From positions 21,129,557 through 21,193,556 of the forward strand of contig OZ023273.1 in NCBI GenBank assembly GCA_964007475.1: a DNA stretch of 64,000 nt, written 5' to 3'. The DNA is from Hybos culiciformis (Eukaryota; Arthropoda; Insecta; Diptera; Hybotidae). Below are positions 39,262 through 49,958 of the stretch, piece after piece. Each line of letters opens with the position of its first letter. Within the stretch, counting starts at the first letter, position 1. The notes under the pieces are model-generated. The model ran no database searches and was not told the origin of the DNA. It was given only the letters and a program-made list of their open reading frames with translations. Both the position numbers and the translations under genes were made by a program.

Positions 39262-42200
39262 GTTTAAAGATGCAAAACCGTATCCTTGGAAATCAGAAGA
39301 TTCATCATTTATTATTATACCAACTGGCTCCAATCAAACTATTGGTACAAATAGCATTAGACCGAATGATTTTGGAAATTATACTTGCATTTTAAGAAAC
39401 GATACTCACAAAATAACTCATCATGTTCAATTGCTATCTGCAAGTAAGTACAATAAATGTTTGATAAATTTTTTTTTTGCATGTATGCATGTATTATATA
39501 TGTACACATTTTTCATATATGTATATGTATGTACATGACATATAGCACATAGATTTTAAACTAAATTATGTATATTTCTTGTACAAAATCGTTTTCGTAA
39601 CCAAAACTGTTACCAAACAATGTAGTCACGTTTATGTCGACAAGTTATCTAAAGCTACTACTTTTAGATTATTATACAGCATAAGTATCTACTTGTATTT
39701 CACTGGCTCGTATCCAGGAATTTCATTCGGGAAGAAGGGGGGGGGGGGGCGCCAAAATGTTTACGATTTTTTTTATGGTCTTTATTGTTGCAGTATAATT
39801 TTTGAAAATTCCAACCGATTCAATCTTTAAAAATGTATTATTAACAGAATATCATAAAGCAAAAAAAAATTATTGAATACCAAATTGTACTACATATATG
39901 AAAATTTCATTTTTCTATTTTAGTATTTTTAATAATTGAGAAAATTGGCTTTCTTGGTAGGTACTGTATTTGACTGGGAAAGAAGTATTGGAGCGGGGAA
40001 ATAAAAAAAAGTGCTCTTCGCGCGCCACATTAATGCATAAAATCTAAAACAATAAGTATAAAATTAATCAAAATCTAGATGGATACAGATTTAATTTTTT
40101 ACTTATTCACAATTAGGCATATTAACTAAAATCTTTGTAATATGTGTAATATGAATACTGAATCGTCATTAATTCATTATCATTCGAAATAAATCGATAA
40201 TTTTCTTAATTAAGATTGTCGTCTCAATATAACAATTTAGTATTGAAAAAATCTCTCTTGATTTTCATCGTTTAAGATTTTTGAATTATATGTTTGACCA
40301 ATAAAATTCAGTGAAATAATAAATTGAAAATTAATTTCAGTTATTCTTATTATAAGTTAAACTAGGTGTAGTAAAATAAAAAAAAATATCGAACGCTAGA
40401 CAGAAAAAAACTTTTACATTTTTACATTATTATTAATTATTACTACGAAAAAGTAGCCAGAGTGTATCCATCATTTTTATGGGATGTTATCCTATACATA
40501 TTCTATGTTTACCAAAGAAACTCGAGATTTTGAAATTTAAACTATAGAATAAAAATTTAGTTAATGGCATAACCATAAAGAATAAAATTTCACAAGAAAT
40601 TTTCTAATGTATGTACCTACTTATAATAAACTGAAAAGGATATAACAGAAATATGTTCCAAGAAATTTATTTCATTATAAGACAGCAAAAGAATTACTTT
40701 TCTCAATATTTTAATAAAATTTTCCCAGAAAATTCTACATAATAATAAATAAGTGAATCAACAGAGAAAGTTTAATTAGATTTTCTTCTTGGAATTTTTT
40801 TTTCAGGTTTTTTTTTTTTTTTCGGTACTTTAAAATGTTACAGTTTTTTGCTTTAAATCTTCGTATACATACATGATAAAACATAATTTTCATATCATTA
40901 TTTATACCTTTTATAATTTTGTCTTAGCAAAAATAAAGAACACAATGATATAATTTTATAGATTTAAAAATTGTAAATGCTTGAAATTATGCTATAGAAG
41001 GATTAATAAAATATCTCATTCCTATTTTATCTAATACCTTATAAACCCCCTATCTTAGTTATATACATTGTATTCTTTTAAAGTTTTAAATTTATTTAAT
41101 TTTAATTAGAATGTAATGCAATTTTTATGTTAGATTCTACTTTATATAATATAATAGATCTAAGTAATTGGTGTAATATGATGAACTGAATTGAGCAATA
41201 AATAATAATATTTCGCTTTACGTTTTTCTCTTTTCAGAAAACAATCCTGATGTACCTCTAGCAACTTATAAGTAAGTTAAATATATTTCATCGTTTGGGT
41301 CTAGCTGTAGTTATTATCATTTTAAATAGGCTCTCAAAATAAACTGATTAAAAAAATAAACTCACATTCAGCTCAAAACGAAAAATCCTACTACTTACAT
41401 TAAATTTAATCATTTATCCGACAGAACAGAACAGAACTTCAAATCATTAAAAACATTATACTTTTATTTAGTTATCAAAAGCATTAGTAAACACTATAGT
41501 TAGTAGTTAGTTAATACGATCTAAAATCAAGCTCACATAATTTTTCTGAGCAATTAAATAAAAATAACGAAAGCATTCTAAAGACTTAATGAAAATTAAT
41601 ATTTTGATAAAAAATGTTTTGTTTGTGATCTAGTGTCTGTCGCAAAACCAAGAAATAGAAAGTATATCCCATTATACTACTTAAATACTTACATAAATTA
41701 ATTAAATTAATTATTTTTCAGACCACACGATCAATTTGCTGAATTGAGAAGCTCAGCACGATTCTATTGCGAGGCATTCGTTGGAAAGGTGAGTTAAATT
41801 AAAGCACAAGAAATTAATAGTTTGCCTACCGTTTTCTTTTTTATAATACAAACGAAAAGATAGTTGGAAATTCATATGTCTTATTACACAAACATTACTA
41901 TTAACACCTGTCAAAATGTATAATACATAATACATTCACTTGAAAAATGTAATGGCAAGTAGTGTACATAGTTGTATTTATATGAACCGTGAATTTTTTC
42001 CAATGCAAATATTGACATTTGGATTGAAAACTGAACTGAGTTATTATATTAATTTAGATTTATTATAATCATTTCTATATTTTAATAATATGTCCTATTT
42101 TAGGTAAGCCTTCCAGACGCCAGAAGTGAAGTGACATGGTTTCATCAAACCCCTAATGGTAATTTAATTAAACCAGATGGACAAGAAGAATCGAGCTCAA

Positions 42201-42770
42201 GGTTAGTTTTTATGTTGTGAAATTATTTTATATTATGATTTAGTTCCAACACATTTCGATAGATTTCTTCTTTTCAACAACATTCCTAAAATTTGTCTGG
42301 AAAGTTTATGTGTCTTTTTTTTTTTAATAATAAGCCTTTTCCTGCTATTTTTTATACATAATTATTATATATACATACTATTTACATATTAATATAGATA
42401 TTTTTTATTTTGTAGAGATAATAGTATTGGAAAAATTTTAATTATTCCGAATGTTCAAGTGCACAATTATGGGCGTTATTTATGCCGAATTCAAATTGGT
42501 GATGCAAATCCAATTTTTGAATCTCATAGATTGGATATGTTTGTTGAATTGCATAATGGTAAGCCAATTGAAGCTTTTAATGATAATTCAGTTATTTTAA
42601 TGGCTTTAATGGCAGCAGTATTAGCACTTTTTCTCGTATTAAGTTTGTACTGGTGTATAACGACAAAATTTAGAGAAAATAATAAGGAAAACCACTGTCA
42701 AAATTTAATTAAGTCTGAAAATCGGAGAAACACTTCTAGATTATGTGGTAGCTTACCGAACTCTGTATAA
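39262..42770 (+). CDS. Ig-domain single-pass membrane protein (3' exons only)
   Basis: Five exons join in frame: 39262-39443, 41238-41271, 41722-41788, 42104-42201 and 42416-42770, all with AG acceptors and GT donors (gtaagt, gtaagt, gtgagt, gttagt); stop TAA at 42768. The first exon encodes the C-terminal half of an Ig domain with the typical DFGNYTC core. The next three and the start of the last form a second Ig domain: FYCEAF, then VTWFHQ, then NYGRYLC. A hydrophobic helix follows (SVILMALMAAVLALFLVLSL) and then a basic cytoplasmic tail of about 40 residues with no TIR or kinase domain. This suggests a cell-surface adhesion or receptor-like protein, vaguely like the extracellular part of IL-1-receptor-like proteins. 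The 5' exons with the signal peptide are not identified. The first acceptor (ttaaag) is weak, so its exact start is uncertain. The family is not named. Confidence 0.82.
39690..39750. repeat. possible transposon end with a 13-G run
   Basis: CACTGGCTCGTATCCAGGAA is followed by TTTCATTCGGGAAGAA and 13 consecutive Gs (39737-39749). CACTGG..ATCCAGGAATTT followed by a G-run resembles a type of DNA-transposon terminus, but I see no matching opposite end. It lies in the intron between the first two Ig exons. Confidence 0.35.
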
Positions 42771-44984
42771 AAACTTATAAATAACTCCATAACTCTGCCA
42801 AATTAAAAAAGAAAAAAAAAGGAAACCAAATGGAATTATTAACGTAAAGTTTAATACTTATATCAGCCACTAAAGATTTATTTATAAAATTTTGAAACCT
42901 TCAAATTTCGAAAATCGTTGACTAAAATTCAAATATAATTATCTAAAAATATTATTACCCTAAAAAAAATACTACGTAAGAACGTTCATTTTAAAGGCAT
43001 ATAACAGGCGTGAGATAAACTCAAGATATTGAACGCCTAAAAATTCATGCGCTCACTTTACTTGAGTATCTAATATTTTTCCATTTATTACTAAAAGTTT
43101 TATTTTCCAATAAAATTATGTGAGTCCACAGCGTTTAAGTTCCACAACACTCATTTCGGTTGTTGTTTTAATAAATTAAAAAATCTAATAGATCAGAGAG
43201 AATAAGACTTCATTACGTTATATTTATACAAGATATAAAAGAATATTCTAAATTTGACACTTTTAGCGCATTATTGCCGTCAACATATTTCAAGTTATCA
43301 TTTTTAAGAATCTACACAATTTTTCAATAATAAAAAAAAAAAAAAAATTCAAAACATTTGGTTTTTCTTTTTTAATTTACTTTAGAAAATCAATTAAAAG
43401 AACTGATAAAGAAAATAAAAGAGTATTTTTTTTTAATCATTTTAGAATTAGATTAAAAATTTAAATGAACAAAAATGTATAGAATAGAAAACAATAATTA
43501 CAAAATATATTAAAAGAGTATTAAAAATACAATAGAAAACAACATGGCTTAAATATTATTTATATGTAAAAAAAATCTTATTTAATTCTTATTTAACTCA
43601 CTAAAAAATCATAATTATTATAATTATTTTAATTTCATGGAAATTTTATATTATTTATATACATAACATAATATATTTTTTATTATTTATTATTACGCAT
43701 TTTGCATTTTACCACATTATAAATTACCACTAAATAATTATTCAATATATCCTGTATAACCCTGTAAAAATTTCAAGAATCTTTATTTTGATGAAAGGAA
43801 ACAAAATTCTTCAAATATTTAAAAGTATGTAGATCTTTTTGAACTAAAAAAAAATTTACTTTGATTAAACTCATTCAATAATTGTTTTATAATTTTATGA
43901 TTTAAAAAAAATATATATGTAACTACAGAAAGAAAACAATTCTTTTTACAATTTAAATATTTGTTAACCAGTTATTTATTTAAGATTTTAAGGAAAACTT
44001 AGTGTGGTACCATGTTCTCAATATTTCGCTTTGCTTTGTTCTAATAATACTTTTAAGATATTATCAGCATATTTATAATTTAAATATGTAAAAATATGTA
44101 ACAGTAATAAATTTAGAATAAATATAATTTTAATTATTTGTGCTGTGAGCATATAAAAATTTAAATTAAATTAAACATATTTTTTAATTAATTCATTAAG
44201 ACATTAAAATTGTAATATTGCAAGGAATTATTTTAGAGCAACATAATGAAATTGAATAAAAAAAAATTATAATTTTAAATTGTTTAAAACTTTTATAAAT
44301 ATTACTTAGATAACATCGATCACAAAATAAATACACATATAGATGTTAAAACAAAAAACAAACTGGATATTATAATTATTATAACATTTATAACTAAAAG
44401 AGCAATTTCTATTAAAAGTATTTTTTATAGTTTATACAAAAGTTGCAGTAAGTTTCTGTCGTAAAGCGTAAAGATAATATATATTTGTGATTATAAGTAT
44501 ACTTACTTCTTGGATTCGGTGAAGGAAGAAAACGATAACTAATAAATGAAATAAAAGATTAAATAAATTTGTTGTTTATATTAATACAACTAAAACTAGT
44601 TATAAGCCCATGAGCATGGTCAGGGGACTAGAAAAGTTCATTTATTTTACAAAATTATTCAACACTGAGTTATATTTTACCGATTGCTTCGCTGTAAAAT
44701 TTGAATAAGTTCTGTTTTTTTTAAAGCAGGAAGAAATATTAGGGACAAACAAACAGAGATCGATTTCATTATATTAGATTAGATAGAATGATAGATTGAA
44801 CATTTTGTTCGTTCCTATACGCGGCAAAAAAATATTTACGTTGAAATTATTATCAGTTCCACACTTTTGACACCTGTTTCCAAATCCAATGAAATCGGAC
44901 TACAAATTGTCCTTTTCTTCGTAGATTTACTATTAATATCCTGGATTGAAGACCGATATTTAAATATATAAAGTATATGTACAA
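42771..44984. other. 3' UTR and intergenic DNA
   Basis: An AATAAA at 43170-43175 is a candidate poly(A) signal for the Ig gene. The rest is AT-rich. At 44745-44785, GGGACAAACAAACAGAGATC before a TTAGATTAGATAG run looks like the tail of a degraded retroelement. Confidence 0.4.
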
Positions 44985-45304
44985 TATGTCGTCGACCCAA
45001 AATTATACTACCTTACCTACGAAAAGTATGTTTCGAGAAAATTCGATTTTAAAGTATTAATGGAATTTACCACATTATAATATTGTGTTTTAAATTACAT
45101 ATTTTGTTCCTTGCGATGTAATATTTTAACTTAACTTACTTTATGTTACTTACATCGTTACATCATTAAGTACATTGTGTTTTTACTCTGAAACTATTGA
45201 AGATACAGCAGAGAGGAATCTCGAATAATAAAAAAAATTAGCTACATACTAACATATTTTTGAAAATTTTATAGTTAAGATAATATAATTTCGGGTCGAC
45301 AATA
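44985..45304. mobile_element. MITE-like inverted-repeat element
   Basis: ATATGTCGTCGACCCAAAAT (from 44985) is matched at the right end, read in reverse, by ATATTGTCGACCCGAAATTA. Pairing continues inward (TATACTACCTTA against TATATTATCTTA). It is about 320 bp with no coding capacity. The exact ends and target duplication are unclear because the termini are AT-rich. Confidence 0.65.
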
Positions 45305-47027
45305 TTTATGCAATTTTCTTTTTCGAACATAGGTCAAAAGTGTGTCTTGTTCCTCCTTATTTTTCAAAATAGGTCTAAAGGAAATAATCGTAAAATCTTT
45401 AAAATTCGTTTCTTAAAAAAAAATACGGATACAAAAGCAAAAAAATTTATGAATTTAAAGATAGATACGGTTTTAAACAATAATTTTGAAAATACATATT
45501 GGAATAAATGAGATAAATTATTTGATTCTATACACGTAGTGTTAAGAATTTTGAAAATTAAATGGCAATAAATAAATAAAAACATTTATGCATTCCACAG
45601 TAGATACCTAATCCTGTTTTGATTTATGGTTTCATCCGCTCTAATATTCGCGGTATTTGCCTGACATTTAATTTTTTTTTAAATTATTTTATTTATGTAT
45701 ACGTTTAGTGCAATTATGTCCAAAACGTTAACGTTATGATATAAACATTAATTTCTTAACTCCATGATAGAATAACGCAAAAATAATACAAATCAACAGA
45801 AACTTTAAAATAGATTTTAAAATAAGTAGAATTATATGTAAACTACCACACTTTAGGAAAAAAAATATATTTTTACGTTTAAGATATTCACATTCAGTAA
45901 TGATCAAAATCTTATGTAAGTTTGGACTTGAGGAACAAAATAAAATAACATTATAAACTTAAACCATTTAGTATTAATAACAATTATTTAGTGTATTCCG
46001 AATCAAGTTAAAGTATTGGATTTCCAAATTAAATCTAATACTAAAATCAGTATTCAATTCTCTATTAATTGAAATATTGTTAAACATTAAGTATAAAGTA
46101 TAAATAAATTTCAAAAGTATGTTTTGATTTTCTCTAATATTTTAACTTTTTTAAAAAAATGTTAAATAGCGTTAGGTCTAGACTCTAGGTAATCACAAAT
46201 AAAAAAAAAATTATGAACAATTATCTGTACTCAATGATGGAAACATCATCTAATGTACATAATTATGTTATACTAATTATTTTTCTGTAAAAAAAAAAAA
46301 AATGATGAAAAAATACATATATCACTCATTATAAAATTTATGTTTTTTTTTCAAACTTCCATAAAAATTAATAAAAAAATATAATATCTCAGTAACTTTA
46401 TTAAAAGTATGTATCATTTGTAAAATTTAAGGCCCTTAAACACAGACACAACAGTGATAGGCGAAATTTAGCTCAAAAGTGGAATTCGACATCCATTACA
46501 ATGATCATAATTTCTCTGAGACTAGAATGTATGCCTTTTCACGCTTCACAAACACGATTTTCCTTTGAATAGATAACATCTTACATCTTACTGTACGTAC
46601 ATATTTTACCCAATATTTTTAATAAAAGTTTTTAGAGCTTTCAACATCTAATTTGTAATGTTAAATTATTAAGAAAAAAACATTAGTTCTAAATTATTAC
46701 CAATAAATCAGAAATAAATTACAGCCATTTACTTTTACATTAATGAAAACTTTGTGTCAACTAAAATCAAAACATTACTTATTCCATTTTTTGAAAAAAT
46801 AAAGTTTTATGTACGACTTTTCAAACTGCATTCACAGATTTTTTTTTTTTGCTATGAAAAATTTATCTGAATCGTCTGTTTTGTTTTTTTTTTTCATATA
46901 AAACTGGTGTAATTAGAAATGTTTTGTCTCGTTTTTGTCGAAAGACTTTTTTTGTAATTAGCAACGTTTTGATTTTAATAGACACTTTTATATTTTCAAT
47001 GTTTTCAAAATTGTTCAATAATTTCCA
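45305..47027. other. intergenic DNA
   Basis: AT-rich region downstream of the inhibitor-2 gene (minus strand). A less AT-rich patch at 46430-46560 may be an old repeat. No gene seen. Confidence 0.4.
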
Positions 47028-47626
47028 TTAATTATTATTGTAACCTTTAGAAGACTCTCCCAATTCATCTGATTTTCGCATTATGTCTTTTGTTTCTTCA
47101 TCTTCTAGATCATTTCTACCTTCTTTCTTAGCATATTCATATTCAGAAGCTGCCATTCGACGTCGTTTTTCTATAAATTGCTGAGATTTATTAGCGGCAG
47201 ATTCTTGATCGTCCTGATCTTTTGCCTCAGTATTTTCGTTTTTATTTAGAGCTGCACCAATATTGTAATGTTGCTTACGTTTTTCTTCAAATGTTAAGCT
47301 TGTTTTTTTATTATTATTGTTTTCATCTTCAAGTTTGAGTAATTTTTGTCTTAAAGCATCTGAATCTACTGGATCAGCTTCCTTTTCAAAAGGTGTTTTT
47401 GGCTCATCAATGATGTCATGACCATAAGTCTAGATTGGAAAAGGGCAAGAAAATTTAAATAATTTTATAATATAAATAAATTGCAACTTACTTTATCTGG
47501 CGGGTGAAAAGTATTACGTATATTTTGTTCATCGAACTTGATTGAACGGCGGCTATTTTGATGTCTAGAATGACTAGGTTTTAAAATACTTCTATGAATA
47601 TGTTTTGCATCATTTTCACCACTCAT
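47028..47626 (-). CDS. PPP1R2: protein phosphatase 1 inhibitor-2
   Basis: Two exons, 47626-47492 and 47429-47028, encode 178 residues; the donor is gtaagt and the 62-bp intron is phase 0. Inhibitor-2 binds and inhibits the PP1 catalytic subunit in cytoplasm and nucleus. The family's contact sites are present: SILK at residues 13-16, the RVxF-like RSIKFDE at about 27-33, the HPPDKTYG segment, DEPKTPF at 53-59 with Thr57 as the equivalent of the GSK3 site Thr72, and the helix KRKQHYNIG at 95-103. The C-terminal part is charged and low in conservation. The ATG follows no other in-frame ATG in the exon and matches the family's short N-terminus. It lies convergent to the Ig gene and on the same strand as ATAD3. 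Confidence 0.95.
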
Positions 47627-48599
47627 CGGAAAGCAAATATAAGCAAATATTTTTTAGAAAAATAAAACTGATAAATATTTCAAAAATAATAAATAAAACT
47701 TAAAGCCTGTTATTTATGTATAAATTTTGATAAATAAATTTAAATTGTTGGAAGTATTTTTGTTTGCTCAAAAATTTACTTTCTGCTATAAATATTCATT
47801 CATGTGAATATACTTAAGCTATTTTCAAGCAGTGCTGCATTTATGAATATTATGTTATAAGTAGCAAAGCAATGTGTATTAATGGTTATGAAAGAAAGCA
47901 GAACATAAACGAAATATTCATTAGAAATAGATGATTGATTTATAATTTTTATGATTTAATATTTATTTTTCAAAATTTTTTATTTAGACCTGAATGAGCT
48001 ATTAACCAAAATAAATATTTGATTAAGAGGAAAGATAGCGATATTTTACCTTTTTTTTTTCTATCCCAAAGAAAAAAAAAATTAAAATAAAAGATCATTT
48101 GTAAAGAGAATGTGAGTTTATAAAAGATTTTTTAAATGAAACGAAATTTCAATTGATAATATAATTAAAAAAAAAAGGATATTTCTGAATATTTTATCTG
48201 AAAAAATTTAAAAATTAATAAGTAATGTATTTTCAATGAAACCGAAAAATTCAAAATATTTTTTGTTTTTGCTAAAGGTGCCTATACACTTCGACGTGAA
48301 CAAAATGTAAATGCTAAGACACTATAAAATAATTTTAAAAAACGTGGGAAATAAAACATATTTTTTTATATTTATTATTTTAGAAAAATTAAATAATTAT
48401 TTTTCTGTTAAGTCCACGAAGATTTGATTGAGTTTACAGTCGTCTTTTATGATTTCAGTCAAAGCACTTGACTTACCAAAAAAAATTTTTGTTTAAAATT
48501 GAAATTATTATAAATAAATCAAAAATTGTTTTACATGTTGTACCATTTGCACCGTATTATGTCAAATAATTATTTAAATAATATGCTATTTTCAAGAAC
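47627..48599. other. intergenic DNA upstream of inhibitor-2
   Basis: Contains the presumed promoter and 5' UTR of the inhibitor-2 gene. No TATA box or other core element stands out in this AT-rich sequence. Confidence 0.4.
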
Positions 48600-48813
48600 A
48601 CTTCAACCGCAACGAACAGCAACCCGATTAAAAACGGTTTGATATCGATTCAGTATGGTACAAGAAGATAGTTGAGGAGGGCTGGGCTGCTCGTGACGAA
48701 ATACCGTAAGGTGGTACCACGTGCAGCCACTCAGCAGCTAAGGTGGGGTTTTAGTCGGTAGTCCAAGCTAGTTTTCCCAACTAGCTTGGGATTCCGATCT
48801 TCTAAAAAAAAAA
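48600..48813 (+). mobile_element. probable retroposon (SINE or truncated LINE 3' end)
   Basis: An island of near-balanced base composition in AT-rich DNA. It includes GAGGAGGGCTGGGCTGCTCG, GTAAGGTGGTACCACGTGCA, GGTGGGGTTTTAGTCGGTAG and the hairpin AGCTAGTTTTCCCAACTAGCT. It ends in an A-run at 48804-48813. This fits a 5'-truncated retroposed element on the plus strand. I do not recognise a tRNA or 5S head, and target duplications are not obvious. Confidence 0.6.
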
Positions 48814-49958
48814 TATGCTTCTTTCTCTTCTTCATCACTGATGTATTTTTTTATTTATATATAAAGTATATTTCAAAAACTAAAACATAATAAGGAATCA
48901 ATTTTTGTATGTTAAGAGAAAATAATAGAAGTTAAGCCTTATGTAGCATTAAGAGTACTGCGTAGGTTTTTACAGATATAAAAAATTATATTAAGTATTA
49001 GTATTACGTACCTATTTTTTGTACGAAACTAAAACATTCGTCTTAGTAGAGTCACTAGCTCACTAATTTCAACCCAAAAATGATATGTATCTAGATAAAA
49101 GTATCATTTTCCAATCCCTAAAATTTCGTTCCTATCTAACAACTCAAGAAGTTCATAGATCGAAGCGACAAAAATTTTAATGATTTTAAGTTAATCTAAA
49201 ACTTTGCAAAAAATTGAAGATATTTGTTTCCACTAAAAAAAATATATTTTTTTAATCAATTTGGACAGATTTTTTTAAATTCAATAAAAGTTCATTTAAT
49301 TTTATGAAAACGATTTCTTTTTCCAGTTTTATTAAAAAATAATCAAAATTAACCTACGTATTTATAAATTTAATTTTATATTTTTGACAGAGAAGTTTAA
49401 TATAAATTTCCCTAAACCGTCATTTTTATTTGTTAACCAAAACGTACTATTTTGAAACAATTAATCCAATTAATCAAATAATGAACTTTGAGAGTTTAAT
49501 AATATTCAATGGTAGTTTGTTTAATATCAAGTGAAACTAAAAATTTATTAACATAGTATTTGAATAGATTTTTCGGAAGATTATAACCAACTTCCACTAT
49601 TTCATCTTTTTCTTGAAATCACAATTAAATTTCAGTTTCAATTTAAACCCATCTTGAAAAGAGCATTGCCAGATGCTAGTTAAAAAATTTAAGGCAATAA
49701 AAATCTAATTTTTTACTAGCGTTATTAATAATTCCAATCGAAATCATGTACCTACAACTTTGATGAAGTAATTATTGAACATTAAAAAAAACTAGAAAAA
49801 ATTTAACAGTACAGATTTCCTCCACGTTATAAAATTTTTAAAACCTTTCAGGAATTCGGAAATTTCACATAATTTAAAAGTGAACCACATTTCCAGTCTT
49901 AATATTAATTAACAATAATACCTAAACAATAGTTTATTTCTACATAATGATCAAAACT
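48814..49958. other. intergenic DNA and ATAD3 3' end
   Basis: TTTATT at 49933-49938 (AATAAA on the minus strand), some 20 bp past the ATAD3 stop, is a candidate but very early poly(A) signal. Nothing else is recognised. Confidence 0.4.
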
